This document shows positions 17,664-26,237 of a stretch of 64,000 nucleotides of DNA, in pieces (the stretch's first letter is position 1; each line of letters begins with the position of its first letter). Both the position numbers and the translations under genes were made by a program. The stretch is from Vibrionales bacterium SWAT-3 (GTDB taxonomy: Bacteria > Pseudomonadota > Gammaproteobacteria > Enterobacterales > Vibrionaceae). The stretch is taken from contig AAZW01000011.1 in the NCBI GenBank assembly GCA_000169995.1, forward strand, positions 54,455 to 118,454. Reading direction: 5' to 3'. The notes beneath the pieces are model-generated. The model was not told the DNA's origin. It worked only from the letters and a program-made list of their open reading frames with translations, and did not search any database.

Positions 17664-18407
17664 ATGAAATTAATAACACCATTACTATCAGATATAGATA
17701 GCGAATTTAATTCAATTATTATAAAAAAAATTAGTCGCTACTTCCCTGTCGATAATTTTAAACAAGATATATCTATTATCAGTAACTTAGATGTAAGGTT
17801 GGTATTTTTCATTTTAAATAGAGTAGATGAACTTCAATTACTTACTATGTCACTCTCAATTTGTGAGAATCTCAATAAGAGAATAGTTATTATCTGTTCA
17901 GATCGGATACCTAATATCATTCGGAATCATAAAAATGTGCTATTTGTTATCGAAACAAACAGTAATCACCTGACCAGCACCTTCGAAGAATTGAAGAGAA
18001 AAACGCAGCATATCTTCGATCCACATTTTGACCTTGATCGAGATACTAATAATAACAACCAACTCCCTGCCAAGTTGTTTACGTCAGAAGTGGTCAATTT
18101 TGTTATGGACAACATCAACAAAGAGATCAAAGAAACGGTGATCGCTGAGACATGTCATTGTTCTACAACCTACTTTTCTAAGAAGTTTCATCTACACTTT
18201 GGAGTAAGCTTTCGCGACTTTGTGTGTGATAAACGAATCTTGCTAGCCAAGAAGCTAATCGAAGCGGATACCGAGTCCAAGATAGCTGTCATCTCTTATC
18301 AATGTGGATACAAGGATGTGTCATATTTCTCAAGAATCTTCAAGAAAAGAACTGGCGTAACGCCTGCAAGTTACAGACGAGCCTGCACGGATAACAGAAA
18401 ACGCTAA
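17664..18407 (+). CDS. AraC-family regulator, divergent from the tad operon
   Basis: A 247-residue protein. The C-terminal 100 residues are an AraC/XylS DNA-binding domain: a first helix-turn-helix (TVIAETCHCSTTYFSKKFHL, then FGVSFRDFVCDKRI) and a second (IAVISYQCGYKDVSYFSRIF, then KKRTGVTPASYRR). The N-terminal 140 residues match no ligand-binding cupin and have a pattern compatible with a degenerate receiver domain, but this is a guess. It is transcribed away from flp, so it is the obvious candidate regulator of pilus genes. The start lacks a good ribosome-binding site and the first third is more AT-rich than its neighbours, a mild sign of transfer or low expression. Confidence 0.82.
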   Translation: MKLITPLLSDIDSEFNSIIIKKISRYFPVDNFKQDISIISNLDVRLVFFILNRVDELQLLTMSLSICENLNKRIVIICSDRIPNIIRNHKNVLFVIETNSNHLTSTFEELKRKTQHIFDPHFDLDRDTNNNNQLPAKLFTSEVVNFVMDNINKEIKETVIAETCHCSTTYFSKKFHLHFGVSFRDFVCDKRILLAKKLIEADTESKIAVISYQCGYKDVSYFSRIFKKRTGVTPASYRRACTDNRKR

Positions 18408-18490
18408 TTTTACTCCCTAAAAGAAAAAATCATGGTACATTTAACATGATTTTGACAAAAATAACTTAGCGAAAAACATGGAGTTAGACA

Positions 18491-20179
18491 ATGATTCAGC
18501 CTAACGAGTTTAGCCAAGAACAAGCAACAGCTCTCCCTACACCCAATGATATGATTCTTAAATGGGCAGAAGAACGCCCAAATGAGGTCTATTTAAAGCA
18601 AATTATTAATCGCCAGTTTGTCGAGTTCACGTACAAAGAAGTGGCTGATAAAGCACTAAAACTGGCGTCAGCACTAGAAGCACTTGGTGCAGAACCTGGC
18701 GATCGAGTCGCACTTGTTTCTAAAAACTGTGCAGAATGGTTTATCTGTGACCTTGCCATGATGCTAGGAGATTTTGTCAGCGTCCCAATCTTTCCTACCG
18801 CAGGTGCAGATACCATCCAATACTGTATTGAACACAGTGAAAGTAACATAGTCATTGCAGGCAAGCTTGATGATCCTAAGGCGACACAACAAGTACTTGA
18901 TGACAACCCAAACTTAGCTAGCATCTCGCTACCCTACGATACAGCGCCAAAGTGTAAACACACATTTGGGCAACTCATCAATACACATGAACCAACCACT
19001 AAACGCCCTCAGCATCACCATGACAAGCTTATGTCTCTTGTTTATACATCGGGTACCTCTGGCTTACCAAAGGGCGCAATGCTTACTTACGGTGCCTTTA
19101 CGTGGTCAGTTCAAAGGCTGATCGATCATATCGGTATCCAAAAAGATGACCGTCTGTTTTCTTACTTGCCACTGGCCCATATCACAGAGCGTGTCTACAT
19201 CTTTGGTTCATCAGTAATGGGCGGTGTCGTTACCGCATTCCCAGAATCTTTAGACACCTTTATTGATGATGTGAAGATGCAGCGTCCGACTCTGTTTATT
19301 TCTGTCCCTCGTTTATGGACCCTGTTCCAACAGCGCATCCAAGACAAACTGCCACAGAAAAAACTGAACATTCTGCTGAAGATCCCATTCATAAATAACA
19401 TCATCAAGAAGAAGCTTGCTGATGGCTTAGGTCTAGATCAAGCTCGCGTTCTGGGCTGTGGTTCTGCGCCAGTATCACCAGCGCTACTTGCATGGTACGA
19501 AAGCGTTGGTTTACACATTACCGAAGCATGGGGGATGACAGAGTCTTTCGCTTACAGCACATTAAACTATCCATTTAGAGCGGATAAAATTGGTACGGTT
19601 GGTAACGCTGGCCCAGGCATTGAACTTAAGATTGCCGACGATGAAGAGATTCTAGTTCGTGGTAAAGGTCTATTCTCTGGCTACTACAAAAATGACATTG
19701 CGACGCAAGAGTCGTTTAATTCTGAAGGCTGGCTACACACCGGAGATATTGGTGATATTGATAGCGAAGGCTACCTCACAATTCGTGGACGTAAGAAAGA
19801 CACCTTCAAAACAGCAAAAGGTAAGTTTGTCGCACCAGTTCCAATCGAGAACAAACTCTTTGAGTACAGCCGCGTAGAGATGATGTGTCTGATTGGCCTT
19901 GGCTTACCAGGCCCAATTCTGCTTGTTGTCCCACATGATTTCCCTAACTTCGATCGCGCTCGCTACGAGAGAACGACTAAGCGAGTGATCGAGAGAATGA
20001 ATGAGAAGCTCGCGTCTCATGAGAAGATTAAGGGCGTACTTATGATTAAAGAACCATGGAGTATTGAGAATGGCGTGTTAACACCAACACTCAAGATCAA
20101 ACGTCATGTGTTAGAGCAGAAGTACCACGAAGTGGGCCACAATTGGCCGAAAGACAAGTTGGTGGTTTGGGAGGAGTAA
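18491..20179 (+). CDS. AMP-dependent acyl-CoA synthetase (long-chain fatty acid type)
   Basis: A 562-residue member of the adenylate-forming (ANL) family. The P-loop-like motif VYTSGTSGLPKGAML, the AWGMTES motif and the hinge region GWLHTGDIGDIDSEGYLTIR then GRKKDTFKTAKGKFVAP are all present, as in FAA1-type long-chain fatty-acid CoA ligases. It activates a fatty acid with ATP and CoA in the cytosol. GGAG precedes the ATG. It lies between the two halves of the tad locus, 83 bases after the AraC-type gene and in the same direction, possibly co-transcribed with it. Link to pilus function unclear. Confidence 0.85.
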   Translation: MIQPNEFSQEQATALPTPNDMILKWAEERPNEVYLKQIINRQFVEFTYKEVADKALKLASALEALGAEPGDRVALVSKNCAEWFICDLAMMLGDFVSVPIFPTAGADTIQYCIEHSESNIVIAGKLDDPKATQQVLDDNPNLASISLPYDTAPKCKHTFGQLINTHEPTTKRPQHHHDKLMSLVYTSGTSGLPKGAMLTYGAFTWSVQRLIDHIGIQKDDRLFSYLPLAHITERVYIFGSSVMGGVVTAFPESLDTFIDDVKMQRPTLFISVPRLWTLFQQRIQDKLPQKKLNILLKIPFINNIIKKKLADGLGLDQARVLGCGSAPVSPALLAWYESVGLHITEAWGMTESFAYSTLNYPFRADKIGTVGNAGPGIELKIADDEEILVRGKGLFSGYYKNDIATQESFNSEGWLHTGDIGDIDSEGYLTIRGRKKDTFKTAKGKFVAPVPIENKLFEYSRVEMMCLIGLGLPGPILLVVPHDFPNFDRARYERTTKRVIERMNEKLASHEKIKGVLMIKEPWSIENGVLTPTLKIKRHVLEQKYHEVGHNWPKDKLVVWEE

Positions 20180-20222
20180 TCTTCCTTTCCTATATAACTA
20201 GCTTCAAATGAGAAGCAGCACT

Positions 20223-20252
20223 AAGAGGGAGCCAAGGCTCCCTCTTCTTTTT
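20223..20252 (+). terminator. Rho-independent terminator after the acyl-CoA synthetase gene
   Basis: AAGAGGGAGCC, a two-base loop, GGCTCCCTCTT (perfect 11-bp arms), then CTTTTT. Strong intrinsic terminator on the plus strand. Confidence 0.85.
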
Positions 20253-20312
20253 AAACGCAATCCCTACTCTTTGTGTCTACCAATCATAAAGATGCATTAC
20301 TTACCCCAAAAA

Positions 20313-21696
20313 CTACAAGGTCAAACGGATAATGACGTCAAGCATCTCATCGAAACAAGGACCTAGCGCCTCCTCATCAACAGCATGACAGTACACACCC
20401 TCAAGTTGATTAGGGTCGTAGTCACTACTTAAATCCGGATCATCCAACAACGCACTCGAGTTCGCCATACGTAATAATAAGTCTTCCCCAAACTCACTAT
20501 CTGGTCCGGTCGCCGATGTAAGCGATGAGCCGAGTCCGAGAGTAAACACATAAATATCTTCCGATCTTGCGGCTTCAGCAATGTCTTCGACAAGGTTACG
20601 AGCCACCCTGTTCACCCTTCTATACAAGTCATTAGCCGAGTGGCTATCCGGATCATACTGAGCGACAGGTCGTACCGAGTGAGTGGGATTTAGGATATTA
20701 AACTCAGTGGCATTTGAATCATGGGTCGTGTAGTACTCAGGCATCTCGCTGATGTAATCATCGATGTCTCTCCCCTCATAACCATCAGATAACCATTGTA
20801 GCAATGGAGTCATGTCTCCAAAGCCCTCTTGGCGTACCACTCGTGCCATCACTCGATCTTATCGCCCCGGTATGTGTGCCACCACCTTCAAAGTCAAAAG
20901 TCGAAGCGAAGGTATTTGGTGCACCATCGGTAAAGAACACGATCACTTTTAAATTTGCCGGATCTGTCACTGTTCTTAGCTCATTGAAAGCTCGATACAT
21001 CCCCTCTGATGCATTGGTATATTGTGCATTAGAGGTACTACCGAAATTGAAGCTATCGATCTCTGACTTGATAGTGCTTCGACTATGGCCTCGAGTCGCA
21101 TTGAACCCCACAGGAACTTCCGACCCGAAAGCAAACTTCACCAATGAAATGCGGTCAAAACCTTCGTGGAAGTTTTCAATAAATGACTTCGACCTATCTA
21201 TCACATCTTGCGTTACATCGCCGATGCTCCCTAACCTCAATGAAGTTGTGTTATCTATCACAAGCACTAAATCAACAGGACGACGAATCGATTGTGCAGA
21301 CACTCCCGGGTTGAATGTATCTAGCCCTATCAAGGGTAGAAAAACAGTAGGAACTTGCGCCGTGGCTGAAATATCGATAGAGATATTACCAAAGGAATCA
21401 TAAGCGAAATTAACGTCCCCCAAATTAGGGGTTGCTGAATAAAAATCGGCAGGAATGTTCGCTGCAAAGTATTTCTGAGCCGCAGCTCGCCCTGCATCTT
21501 CACCATTAGCAACGGCTCGTGCTGCGGCAATGCTCGCTGCATCAACCGCCGCAAACAGTTTCGACTTAACGATATAAGCTCGACCAGCATCAATAGAAAG
21601 ACCGACGACTAACAGAATAAAAGGCAGCGCGATAACTGACATCAAAACCACTAATCCCCGACTGTAACGATATTTGGTTCGGGTACCACTATCCAT
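20313..21696 (-). pseudogene. tadG: tadG, frameshifted: vWA-domain Tad pilus protein
   Basis: Two minus-strand frames together make one TadG protein. The first (21696 to 20785, 303 residues) has an N-terminal TadE/G-type membrane helix (RGLVVLMSVIALPFILLVVG) and a von Willebrand A-type domain from DLVLVIDNTTS to VIVFFTDGAPNTF, ending shortly after RGLWRHDSIAT at a TGA. The second frame continues the same protein from about SDGYEGRDIDDYISEMPEYY to the end of vWA homology (DIYVFTLGLGSSL) and stops at 20313. Joining them needs loss of one base, or gain of two, near 20785-20850. AGGGAGG precedes the start. Either a real inactivating or phase-type mutation or a sequencing error. Confidence 0.8.
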
Positions 21697-21707
21697 ATAG
21701 ACCTCCC

Positions 21708-22265
21708 TTACATATATGTTGTGTCGCTCAGGATGTATTCGTCACCAAAAACTCGATTAAAGATAGGCGAATAGTCATAGAACACTTCTACGCTATAAAC
21801 GATCTCCCCTTCATCAAGCGCGACGGCTAGATTGTTAATAAGGGGAGGATTGTCAGCATCAACATCTGAGCACTCTCCATCGCTTGCCCAATTACTGCAG
21901 CTCGACCAAATGGCACTATTTTTACTTAGTCCATGTTGGTTCCATCTGTATTGGCTTTTAATGTAAGGGGAAGCGTCTTCTTGACCAACTAACTCGGTAA
22001 TGTAAATGACACCATCCTGAGTCATGTCTAACGTTCCAGATGTGGTGGCGATAATATCCATCACTTCTTGTGGCGTATCGGTATTACTCCGAGAAATAAT
22101 ATTGCCGCCTTCTCGACTGATACTAATAATGGTGTGGTTGGCTTGAATGAGGTGGGTGATATCAACAGCAGCTACGATCAACAACATAAATATTGGCGCA
22201 ATTAGCGTCATTTCTATGGCTGCAAACCCTTGCTGTACTGTCTTATTTATCTTTTTAGGAAACAT
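21708..22265 (-). CDS. tadF: TadF-type pseudopilin of the Tad pilus
   Basis: A 185-residue protein with a pseudopilin-like N-terminus: the basic leader ends in QQG, followed by FAAIEMTLIAPIFMLLIVAA with glutamate at +5, the TadE/TadF processing motif for TadV. The periplasmic part has a cysteine pair in SSCSNWASDGECS that could form a disulfide. It is 11 bases upstream of tadG and 11 bases after tadE, so tadE-tadF-tadG is a compact operon. TadF proteins are minor pilins needed for pilus biogenesis. Confidence 0.82.
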   Translation of the reverse strand: MFPKKINKTVQQGFAAIEMTLIAPIFMLLIVAAVDITHLIQANHTIISISREGGNIISRSNTDTPQEVMDIIATTSGTLDMTQDGVIYITELVGQEDASPYIKSQYRWNQHGLSKNSAIWSSCSNWASDGECSDVDADNPPLINNLAVALDEGEIVYSVEVFYDYSPIFNRVFGDEYILSDTTYM

Positions 22266-22276
22266 ATTTAATCTCC

Positions 22277-22768
22277 CTAAAAAGCTTCGTTTTTCATTGC
22301 TGCACTGACGGTAAATTTAAACTTCCCATCATCGAGCAAAACGTACATATAAGGGTTAACGGATGGCCATTCACAGTCAAGATGGATAGATATAATATCT
22401 CCAGAGCCACCAAAACCAGATATCGCATTTCCATAGACATCTTCAACACGGATATTTTGCACGTCCATCACTTTATCGAGCAAGCCGCTCGAAGACTGAG
22501 AAATCTTCTCTAATATTGCCGCTTCACGATTACTCGATGCATCAGGGTCCAAATCAGACCGACCGGTGATGGCATACCTAGCTCCCTCTCTTGCTGAGTG
22601 TTGCATGGTAAGTTTTACAAACCCATATATTCCAAGGTCGACAACCGTTAAAAAAAGCGCGAAAAAAAGACTTACCACTACCGTAAATTCGATAATAGCA
22701 ATGCCTTTTATTTTGGATTTGAGATAGCCTCGTGCTCGATTACGCCCCGAGCCTCTTACAATAGACAT
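22277..22768 (-). CDS. tadE: TadE-type pseudopilin of the Tad pilus
   Basis: About 163 residues. KGIAIIEFTVVVSLFFALFL near residues 21-40 is the TadE processing site and hydrophobic helix, with glutamate at +5 after the G/I cut. AREGARYAITG, a common TadE-like motif, follows. I chose the ATG at 22768, with GGTGGGGG upstream; an in-frame ATG at 22786 would add six residues. It heads the detached tadEFG operon; the promoter must lie in the AT-rich region beyond 22787. Confidence 0.82.
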   Translation of the reverse strand: MSIVRGSGRNRARGYLKSKIKGIAIIEFTVVVSLFFALFLTVVDLGIYGFVKLTMQHSAREGARYAITGRSDLDPDASSNREAAILEKISQSSSGLLDKVMDVQNIRVEDVYGNAISGFGGSGDIISIHLDCEWPSVNPYMYVLLDDGKFKFTVSAAMKNEAF

Positions 22769-22786
22769 TATACAGCCCCCACCCAT

Positions 22787-23317
22787 GCGTTTTTCTAATC
22801 ATCACTTCCGGCCCATTGGAAATTCAGAAAATATAGAAAAACTTATCCTACACCTATAGTTTTGACTAATGGGTTGATCAAGATTTATATAACAGGCGTA
22901 TTAAAAATGGTTATAAATGGAAAATTAATAATAACCAAAATAAGTTTAACCATCTTATTTTCAATTACTTAATAGAGATTTTGATAGATAAAAACACAAT
23001 AAATATCGAGTCTTCATTTGTTCATCATGCAAATAAATGTATGTTTTATATCCATTAAAAAAAGAAAGGATATAAAAAGTATGAAGGTGATTTCCATACA
23101 AACCTGAGCTAAAGTCTCAAAAATAAGACAGCAAGTCTTTAAAACTAAGCATTTAGTTTAGTAGAAAATAGAATTCTAAAAACGCTAAGTTATTATTGGT
23201 GAATAATCAGATTGAGTTGAATTGGAAAAATAAACCCAGTGATAGAACCCGGAACAGTCATCCTAGACTTTAGCTCTTTTCTATATGCCTTTGTGTTCTT
23301 TTCTACATAAGTGCTAG
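22787..23317. other. AT-rich non-coding region upstream of tadE
   Basis: About 530 bases with no convincing reading frame on either strand. It should hold the tadEFG promoter. I see several A/T tracts but no clear hairpin, operator or RNA gene. Confidence 0.6.
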
Positions 23318-23357
23318 TTATAAATATTTTGTGTAATCAGACACATCATTGCTCTCA

Positions 23358-23365
23358 TAATCTAA
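23358..23365. repeat. 8-bp target-site duplication, left copy
   Basis: TAATCTAA directly before the left inverted repeat, identical to 24671-24678. Eight bases is the usual duplication length of the IS256 family. Confidence 0.92.
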
Positions 23366-23394
23366 GACCCTGTAAATAATTCTGTGTAACTGTC
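23366..23394. repeat. IS256-family left terminal inverted repeat
   Basis: 29 bases whose inner 16 (ATTCTGTGTAACTGTC) match the right repeat exactly; the outer 13 match at 7 or 8 positions, including GA at the tip. Confidence 0.88.
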
Positions 23395-23398
23395 GGGG

Positions 23399-24616
23399 TT
23401 ACATATATTCAGTTAATCGGTCTTCGAACATAATCATAAAGCGGTTCAGGGCTTGTCGCCAGTTTCTAATTGGCATCGTCCATCTTTTGGAGGCATCCTG
23501 GATCGCTAAGAAGATCACCTTCCTTGCCGACTCATCAGTCGGGAACAGCTTACGCTTTTTAATCGCCTTTCTAATAACACTATTAAGTGATTCTATGGCA
23601 TTAGTCGTATAAATTGCTCGCCTAATATCTTCTGGGTAGTTGAAGAGCGTATTCAGGTTAGCCCAGTGAGCTGTCCAAGAGCGGCTGATCTGAGGGTATT
23701 TGTCATCCCATTTATCTGAAAACTGCTCTAGCGCTAGCAAGGCTTCATCTTCTGTCTTCGATTGATAGATCTTCTTAAGATCGGCAGTCACAGATTTATA
23801 ATCTTTCCAAGGTACATACCTAACTGAGTTTCTCACCATATGGACGATACAGAGCTGGATTTGAGTATTCGGGAATGCGGCATTAATGGCATCAGGAAAG
23901 CCCTTCAGACCATCGACACATGCAATGAGAATGTCTTTTACTCCGCGGTTTTGTAGCTCTGTTAGCACAGCAAGCCAGAACTTGGCACCTTCCGTCTCTG
24001 ACAGCCACATGCCAAGCAGTTCTTTTTGACCCTCCATGTTCACGCCTAGCGCAAGATAAACAGCTTTGTTGATGACTTGTTTATCTTGCCTGATTTTAAA
24101 GACAATGCAGTCGAGATAAACGATTGGATAGACCTCATCTAGTGGGCGAGATTGCCATTCAACAACCTGCTCTAGAACAGAGTCTGTCACCTTAGATATG
24201 AGGGTTGGTGAGACATCCGCATCGTACATTTCCTTGAATGTGGCTACGATTTCTCGGGTAGTCATGCCTTTAGCATAGAGGCTTAAGATTTTGTCATCCA
24301 TCGACTGGAAGCGAGTTTGGTGCTTGCGAACCAGCTTTGGTTCAAAGCTTGACTCACGGTCACGAGGAACGTCTATCGGCACTTCACCATCATCAGTGAT
24401 AATTGACTTGCTGGTATACCCATTACGTGAGTTGGAGCTGGGTTTTGGGGAGTGTTTTTCGTAGCCAAGGTGCTCATCAAGCTCAACATTCAATGCTGTC
24501 TCAACAGTCACCTTGGTTAACATTTTGCGGAAGTCATCAAGATCAGATTCTGTCTTAATTGATTTAGCTGCTTCACGAGCAAAAGCTTCAAGTGCTTTCT
24601 TATCCATACTATCCAT
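23399..24616 (-). CDS. IS256-family transposase (DDE, mutator type)
   Basis: A 405-residue DDE transposase of the Mutator/IS256 superfamily. Hallmarks: NVELDEHLGYEKH near the N-terminus, the first catalytic aspartate in PIVYLDCIVFKIR, the second in ILIACVDGLKGFPDAINAAF, the CIVHMVRNSVRYV motif and the catalytic glutamate in AIYTTNAIESLNSVIRK. Full length for the family (about 400 residues), with no frameshift. The stop lies 5 bases inside the left inverted repeat. It catalyses cut-and-paste or copy-out movement of the element. Confidence 0.95.
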   Translation of the reverse strand: MDSMDKKALEAFAREAAKSIKTESDLDDFRKMLTKVTVETALNVELDEHLGYEKHSPKPSSNSRNGYTSKSIITDDGEVPIDVPRDRESSFEPKLVRKHQTRFQSMDDKILSLYAKGMTTREIVATFKEMYDADVSPTLISKVTDSVLEQVVEWQSRPLDEVYPIVYLDCIVFKIRQDKQVINKAVYLALGVNMEGQKELLGMWLSETEGAKFWLAVLTELQNRGVKDILIACVDGLKGFPDAINAAFPNTQIQLCIVHMVRNSVRYVPWKDYKSVTADLKKIYQSKTEDEALLALEQFSDKWDDKYPQISRSWTAHWANLNTLFNYPEDIRRAIYTTNAIESLNSVIRKAIKKRKLFPTDESARKVIFLAIQDASKRWTMPIRNWRQALNRFMIMFEDRLTEYM

Positions 24617-24641
24617 CCTTAGCCTTTAAGGCTTAAGTCTA

Positions 24642-24670
24642 GACAGTTACACAGAATTTAGGACAGTCTC
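24642..24670. repeat. IS256-family right terminal inverted repeat
   Basis: Starts GACAGTTACACAGAAT, the exact complement of the inner part of the left repeat, and ends at the right copy of the target duplication. Confidence 0.88.
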
Positions 24671-24678
24671 TAATCTAA
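24671..24678. repeat. 8-bp target-site duplication, right copy
   Basis: TAATCTAA, identical to 23358-23365. It supplies two bases of the new stop codon that truncates the DUF1127-like frame. Confidence 0.92.
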
Positions 24679-24872
24679 TCCTAGACCCTTTTTTAATCTA
24701 GGGCTTAGCTGCTCTAAATATAAAGCACCCTTCGGTTTCAACTTAGTCTGACGTTCCTTTATATTATTATTTTTAAATAATTTAATACCAAACCATCTCG
24801 TCCAATTCATTAGTGCTTCCATAATTTCTCTCTTGTGCTTGCTATCGTTCTGTCGTTATTATGAAAACAACC

Positions 24873-24889
24873 TGTTCGATAAGCGAACA
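24873..24889. promoter_or_regulatory. LysR-type palindromic box in divergent promoter
   Basis: TGTTCG, five bases, CGAACA, containing the T-N11-A core expected of LysR-type sites. It lies in the 99-bp gap between the LysR gene at 24922 and the divergent DUF1127-like gene. Probable binding site of that LysR protein. Confidence 0.5.
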
Positions 24890-24921
24890 ACCATTCCTAA
24901 CAAGAACTATAAGTAGAGGTT

Positions 24922-25827
24922 ATGGACAATCGACTGCGCCACCTTTCCGGACTGCGCTATTTTGAAGTAGCAGCTCGTTTAAGTAGCTACAGCAAGGCAG
25001 CTGAAGAACTATTTGTTAGCCAAGCCGCTGTGAGCCAAAAGATCCGACAATTAGAAGAACAGGTTGGGTGCAAGCTCTTTATTCGTAAGGGGCGTGCAAT
25101 GACTTTGACACACGAAGGGCACATACTGTACGGACATGTAACTGATGGATTTCAAAAGGTGCTTCTGGGGTTAAACAAGATCCAATCAGAACCAATTCAA
25201 GGACTACTTGTTGTTAGAAGCCCGCCTTCTTTTGCTTCTCGCTGGCTACTACCTAGGCTTTGGAAATTCTCGGTAAAACACCCAGAGATCCCAATTAAGG
25301 TGTTAACTGGCTCCGACACCCCAAATTTAAAACATGGTGAGATTGATGTCGCTATTCTGCAAGGCGAAGACCTATGTGTTGAGCAAGGCTTAGCTCTTGA
25401 GATGCTAATCAATGAACCTGTCTATCCATTTTGCTCACCTGAACTCGCTAACTCTTTGAAGTTTACTTCGCCAGAACAGTTACTTAAGTGTTGGTTGATT
25501 CACTTTAATAGCGGTTGTTTCCCTTGGGAGGAGTGGTTCAGGCAGGCGGATATACCAATGCAATACAGTACCGTTCAGTGGATGGAAGTGGGCACCTTTG
25601 ATATGGGGTTAACGACGGTGATGGCAGGTCATGGAGTTTGCCTAGCAACAGATAGCTTGGCTGGAGACTTTATCGAACGTGGCCTACTTGTGAAACCCTT
25701 CAATATTGGGATGACACCAGGCGTTCAAGTGAACTTATGTTTTGACCCTAGCTCACCGAGAAAAGAACGTATTGAGGCATTTACTGAGTGGTTGCATGAA
25801 GAAGTGTCTGAAATATCTAAGAGCTAA
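24922..25827 (+). CDS. LysR-family regulator, GcvA-like (copy 1)
   Basis: A 301-residue regulator. Residues 5-65 form the winged helix-turn-helix (LRYFEVAARLSSYSKAAEEL, then FVSQAAVSQKIRQLEEQVGC). The effector domain follows, with VVRSPPSFASRWLLPRLWKF, typical of the GcvA subgroup. AGAGG precedes the ATG. It is divergent from the IS-broken DUF1127-like gene across 99 bp containing a LysR box. It is clearly paralogous to the LysR at 26238, with the same domain layout and similar motifs. It probably controls the divergent small gene; the effector is unknown. Confidence 0.88.
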   Translation: MDNRLRHLSGLRYFEVAARLSSYSKAAEELFVSQAAVSQKIRQLEEQVGCKLFIRKGRAMTLTHEGHILYGHVTDGFQKVLLGLNKIQSEPIQGLLVVRSPPSFASRWLLPRLWKFSVKHPEIPIKVLTGSDTPNLKHGEIDVAILQGEDLCVEQGLALEMLINEPVYPFCSPELANSLKFTSPEQLLKCWLIHFNSGCFPWEEWFRQADIPMQYSTVQWMEVGTFDMGLTTVMAGHGVCLATDSLAGDFIERGLLVKPFNIGMTPGVQVNLCFDPSSPRKERIEAFTEWLHEEVSEISKS

Positions 25828-25881
25828 CTTTGGCTTTGGATTTACAAAGATAGCTCAGCATCACTTATCACACTCCGCGTT

Positions 25882-25915
25882 CACGTAACTCCTTTTAAAT
25901 AGAAAGAGTTACGTG
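25882..25915. terminator. Hairpin between convergent LysR and DUF1127 genes
   Basis: CACGTAACTC and GAGTTACGTG form a perfect 10-bp stem around 14 bases, in the 100-bp space between convergent gene ends. Likely bidirectional terminator, although no long T-run is present. Confidence 0.5.
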
Positions 25916-25927
25916 TGTGAAGGTTAA

Positions 25928-26134
25928 TTATTCCCAAAATAATTTTTTCATCTCTTCATTAGCCTGCTCTCGAGTAATACCAACATCTTCAAGCAAATGA
26001 TCCGATAGCTCAGCTAGGTGTTTTCTCGTTCTACGATTCTGAAGATAAGTCCTAAGTTTAGAATAGAATTTCTTACCTGATAACAATGATAAGAGTGAGT
26101 GATGAGTATTTGATGTCGCGGTTATCATGTTCAT
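25928..26134 (-). CDS. DUF1127 (YjiS-like) small protein
   Basis: A 68-residue basic protein. The C-terminal half carries the DUF1127 motif RRTRKHLAELSDHLLEDVGI followed by TREQANEEM. I chose the ATG at 26134 (AGAGA upstream); the frame extends back to 26218, but that part has no similarity to the family. DUF1127 proteins are small, often stress- or RNA-linked proteins whose molecular role is poorly known. It is divergent from the LysR gene at 26238 with about 103 bp between, the same arrangement as the IS-broken homologue nearby. Confidence 0.85.
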   Translation of the reverse strand: MNMITATSNTHHSLLSLLSGKKFYSKLRTYLQNRRTRKHLAELSDHLLEDVGITREQANEEMKKLFWE

Positions 26135-26144
26135 AATCGTTCTC

Positions 26145-26195
26145 TTATTGACGCCTTGCTTTCTTATGGTCAATAATCGACCAATAACGCATTGG
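26145..26195. promoter_or_regulatory. Two inverted repeats in the second LysR/DUF1127 promoter
   Basis: TTATTGAC at 26145-26152 and GTCAATAA at 26169-26176 form a perfect 8-bp inverted pair; CCAAT, five bases, ATTGG at 26181-26195 is a second palindrome. Both lie in the 103-bp divergent region and are candidates for LysR binding. Confidence 0.4.
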
Positions 26196-26237
26196 CGACA
26201 AACGATAGATACTGCCATTCAGTTAAGGAAAACTAAT

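Larger units (their letters stand above)
23366..24670 (-). mobile_element. Complete IS256-family insertion sequence (1305 bp)
   Basis: The element is bounded by 29-bp imperfect inverted repeats (23366-23394 and 24642-24670) and flanked by a perfect 8-bp direct repeat TAATCTAA on each side. It carries one transposase gene on the minus strand that fills nearly its whole length. Intact ends, gene and target duplication show a single, fairly recent insertion that could still be mobile. It interrupts a small DUF1127-like gene. Confidence 0.95.
23318..24822 (-). pseudogene. Small DUF1127-like gene split by the IS256-family element
   Basis: From an ATG at 24822 (AGAGAG upstream) a frame of 50 residues starts MEALMNWTRWFGIKLF and ends with LKKGLGLD, where it hits a stop created by the IS end (24670-24672). 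If the element and one copy of its 8-bp duplication are removed, the frame continues for 13 residues (YESNDVSDYTKYL) to a stop at 23318, giving a 63-residue protein. Its block LEQLSPRLKKGLGLDYES lines up with LAELSDHLLEDVGITREQ of the intact DUF1127 protein at 25928. Like that gene it is divergent from a LysR gene. The truncated form might still be made. Confidence 0.65.

Noticed and set aside
20778..20796. Short direct repeat as the cause of the tadG frameshift by an 11-base duplication
   Set aside because: Removing 11 bases does not bring the two tadG frames together; a one-base loss or two-base gain is required.
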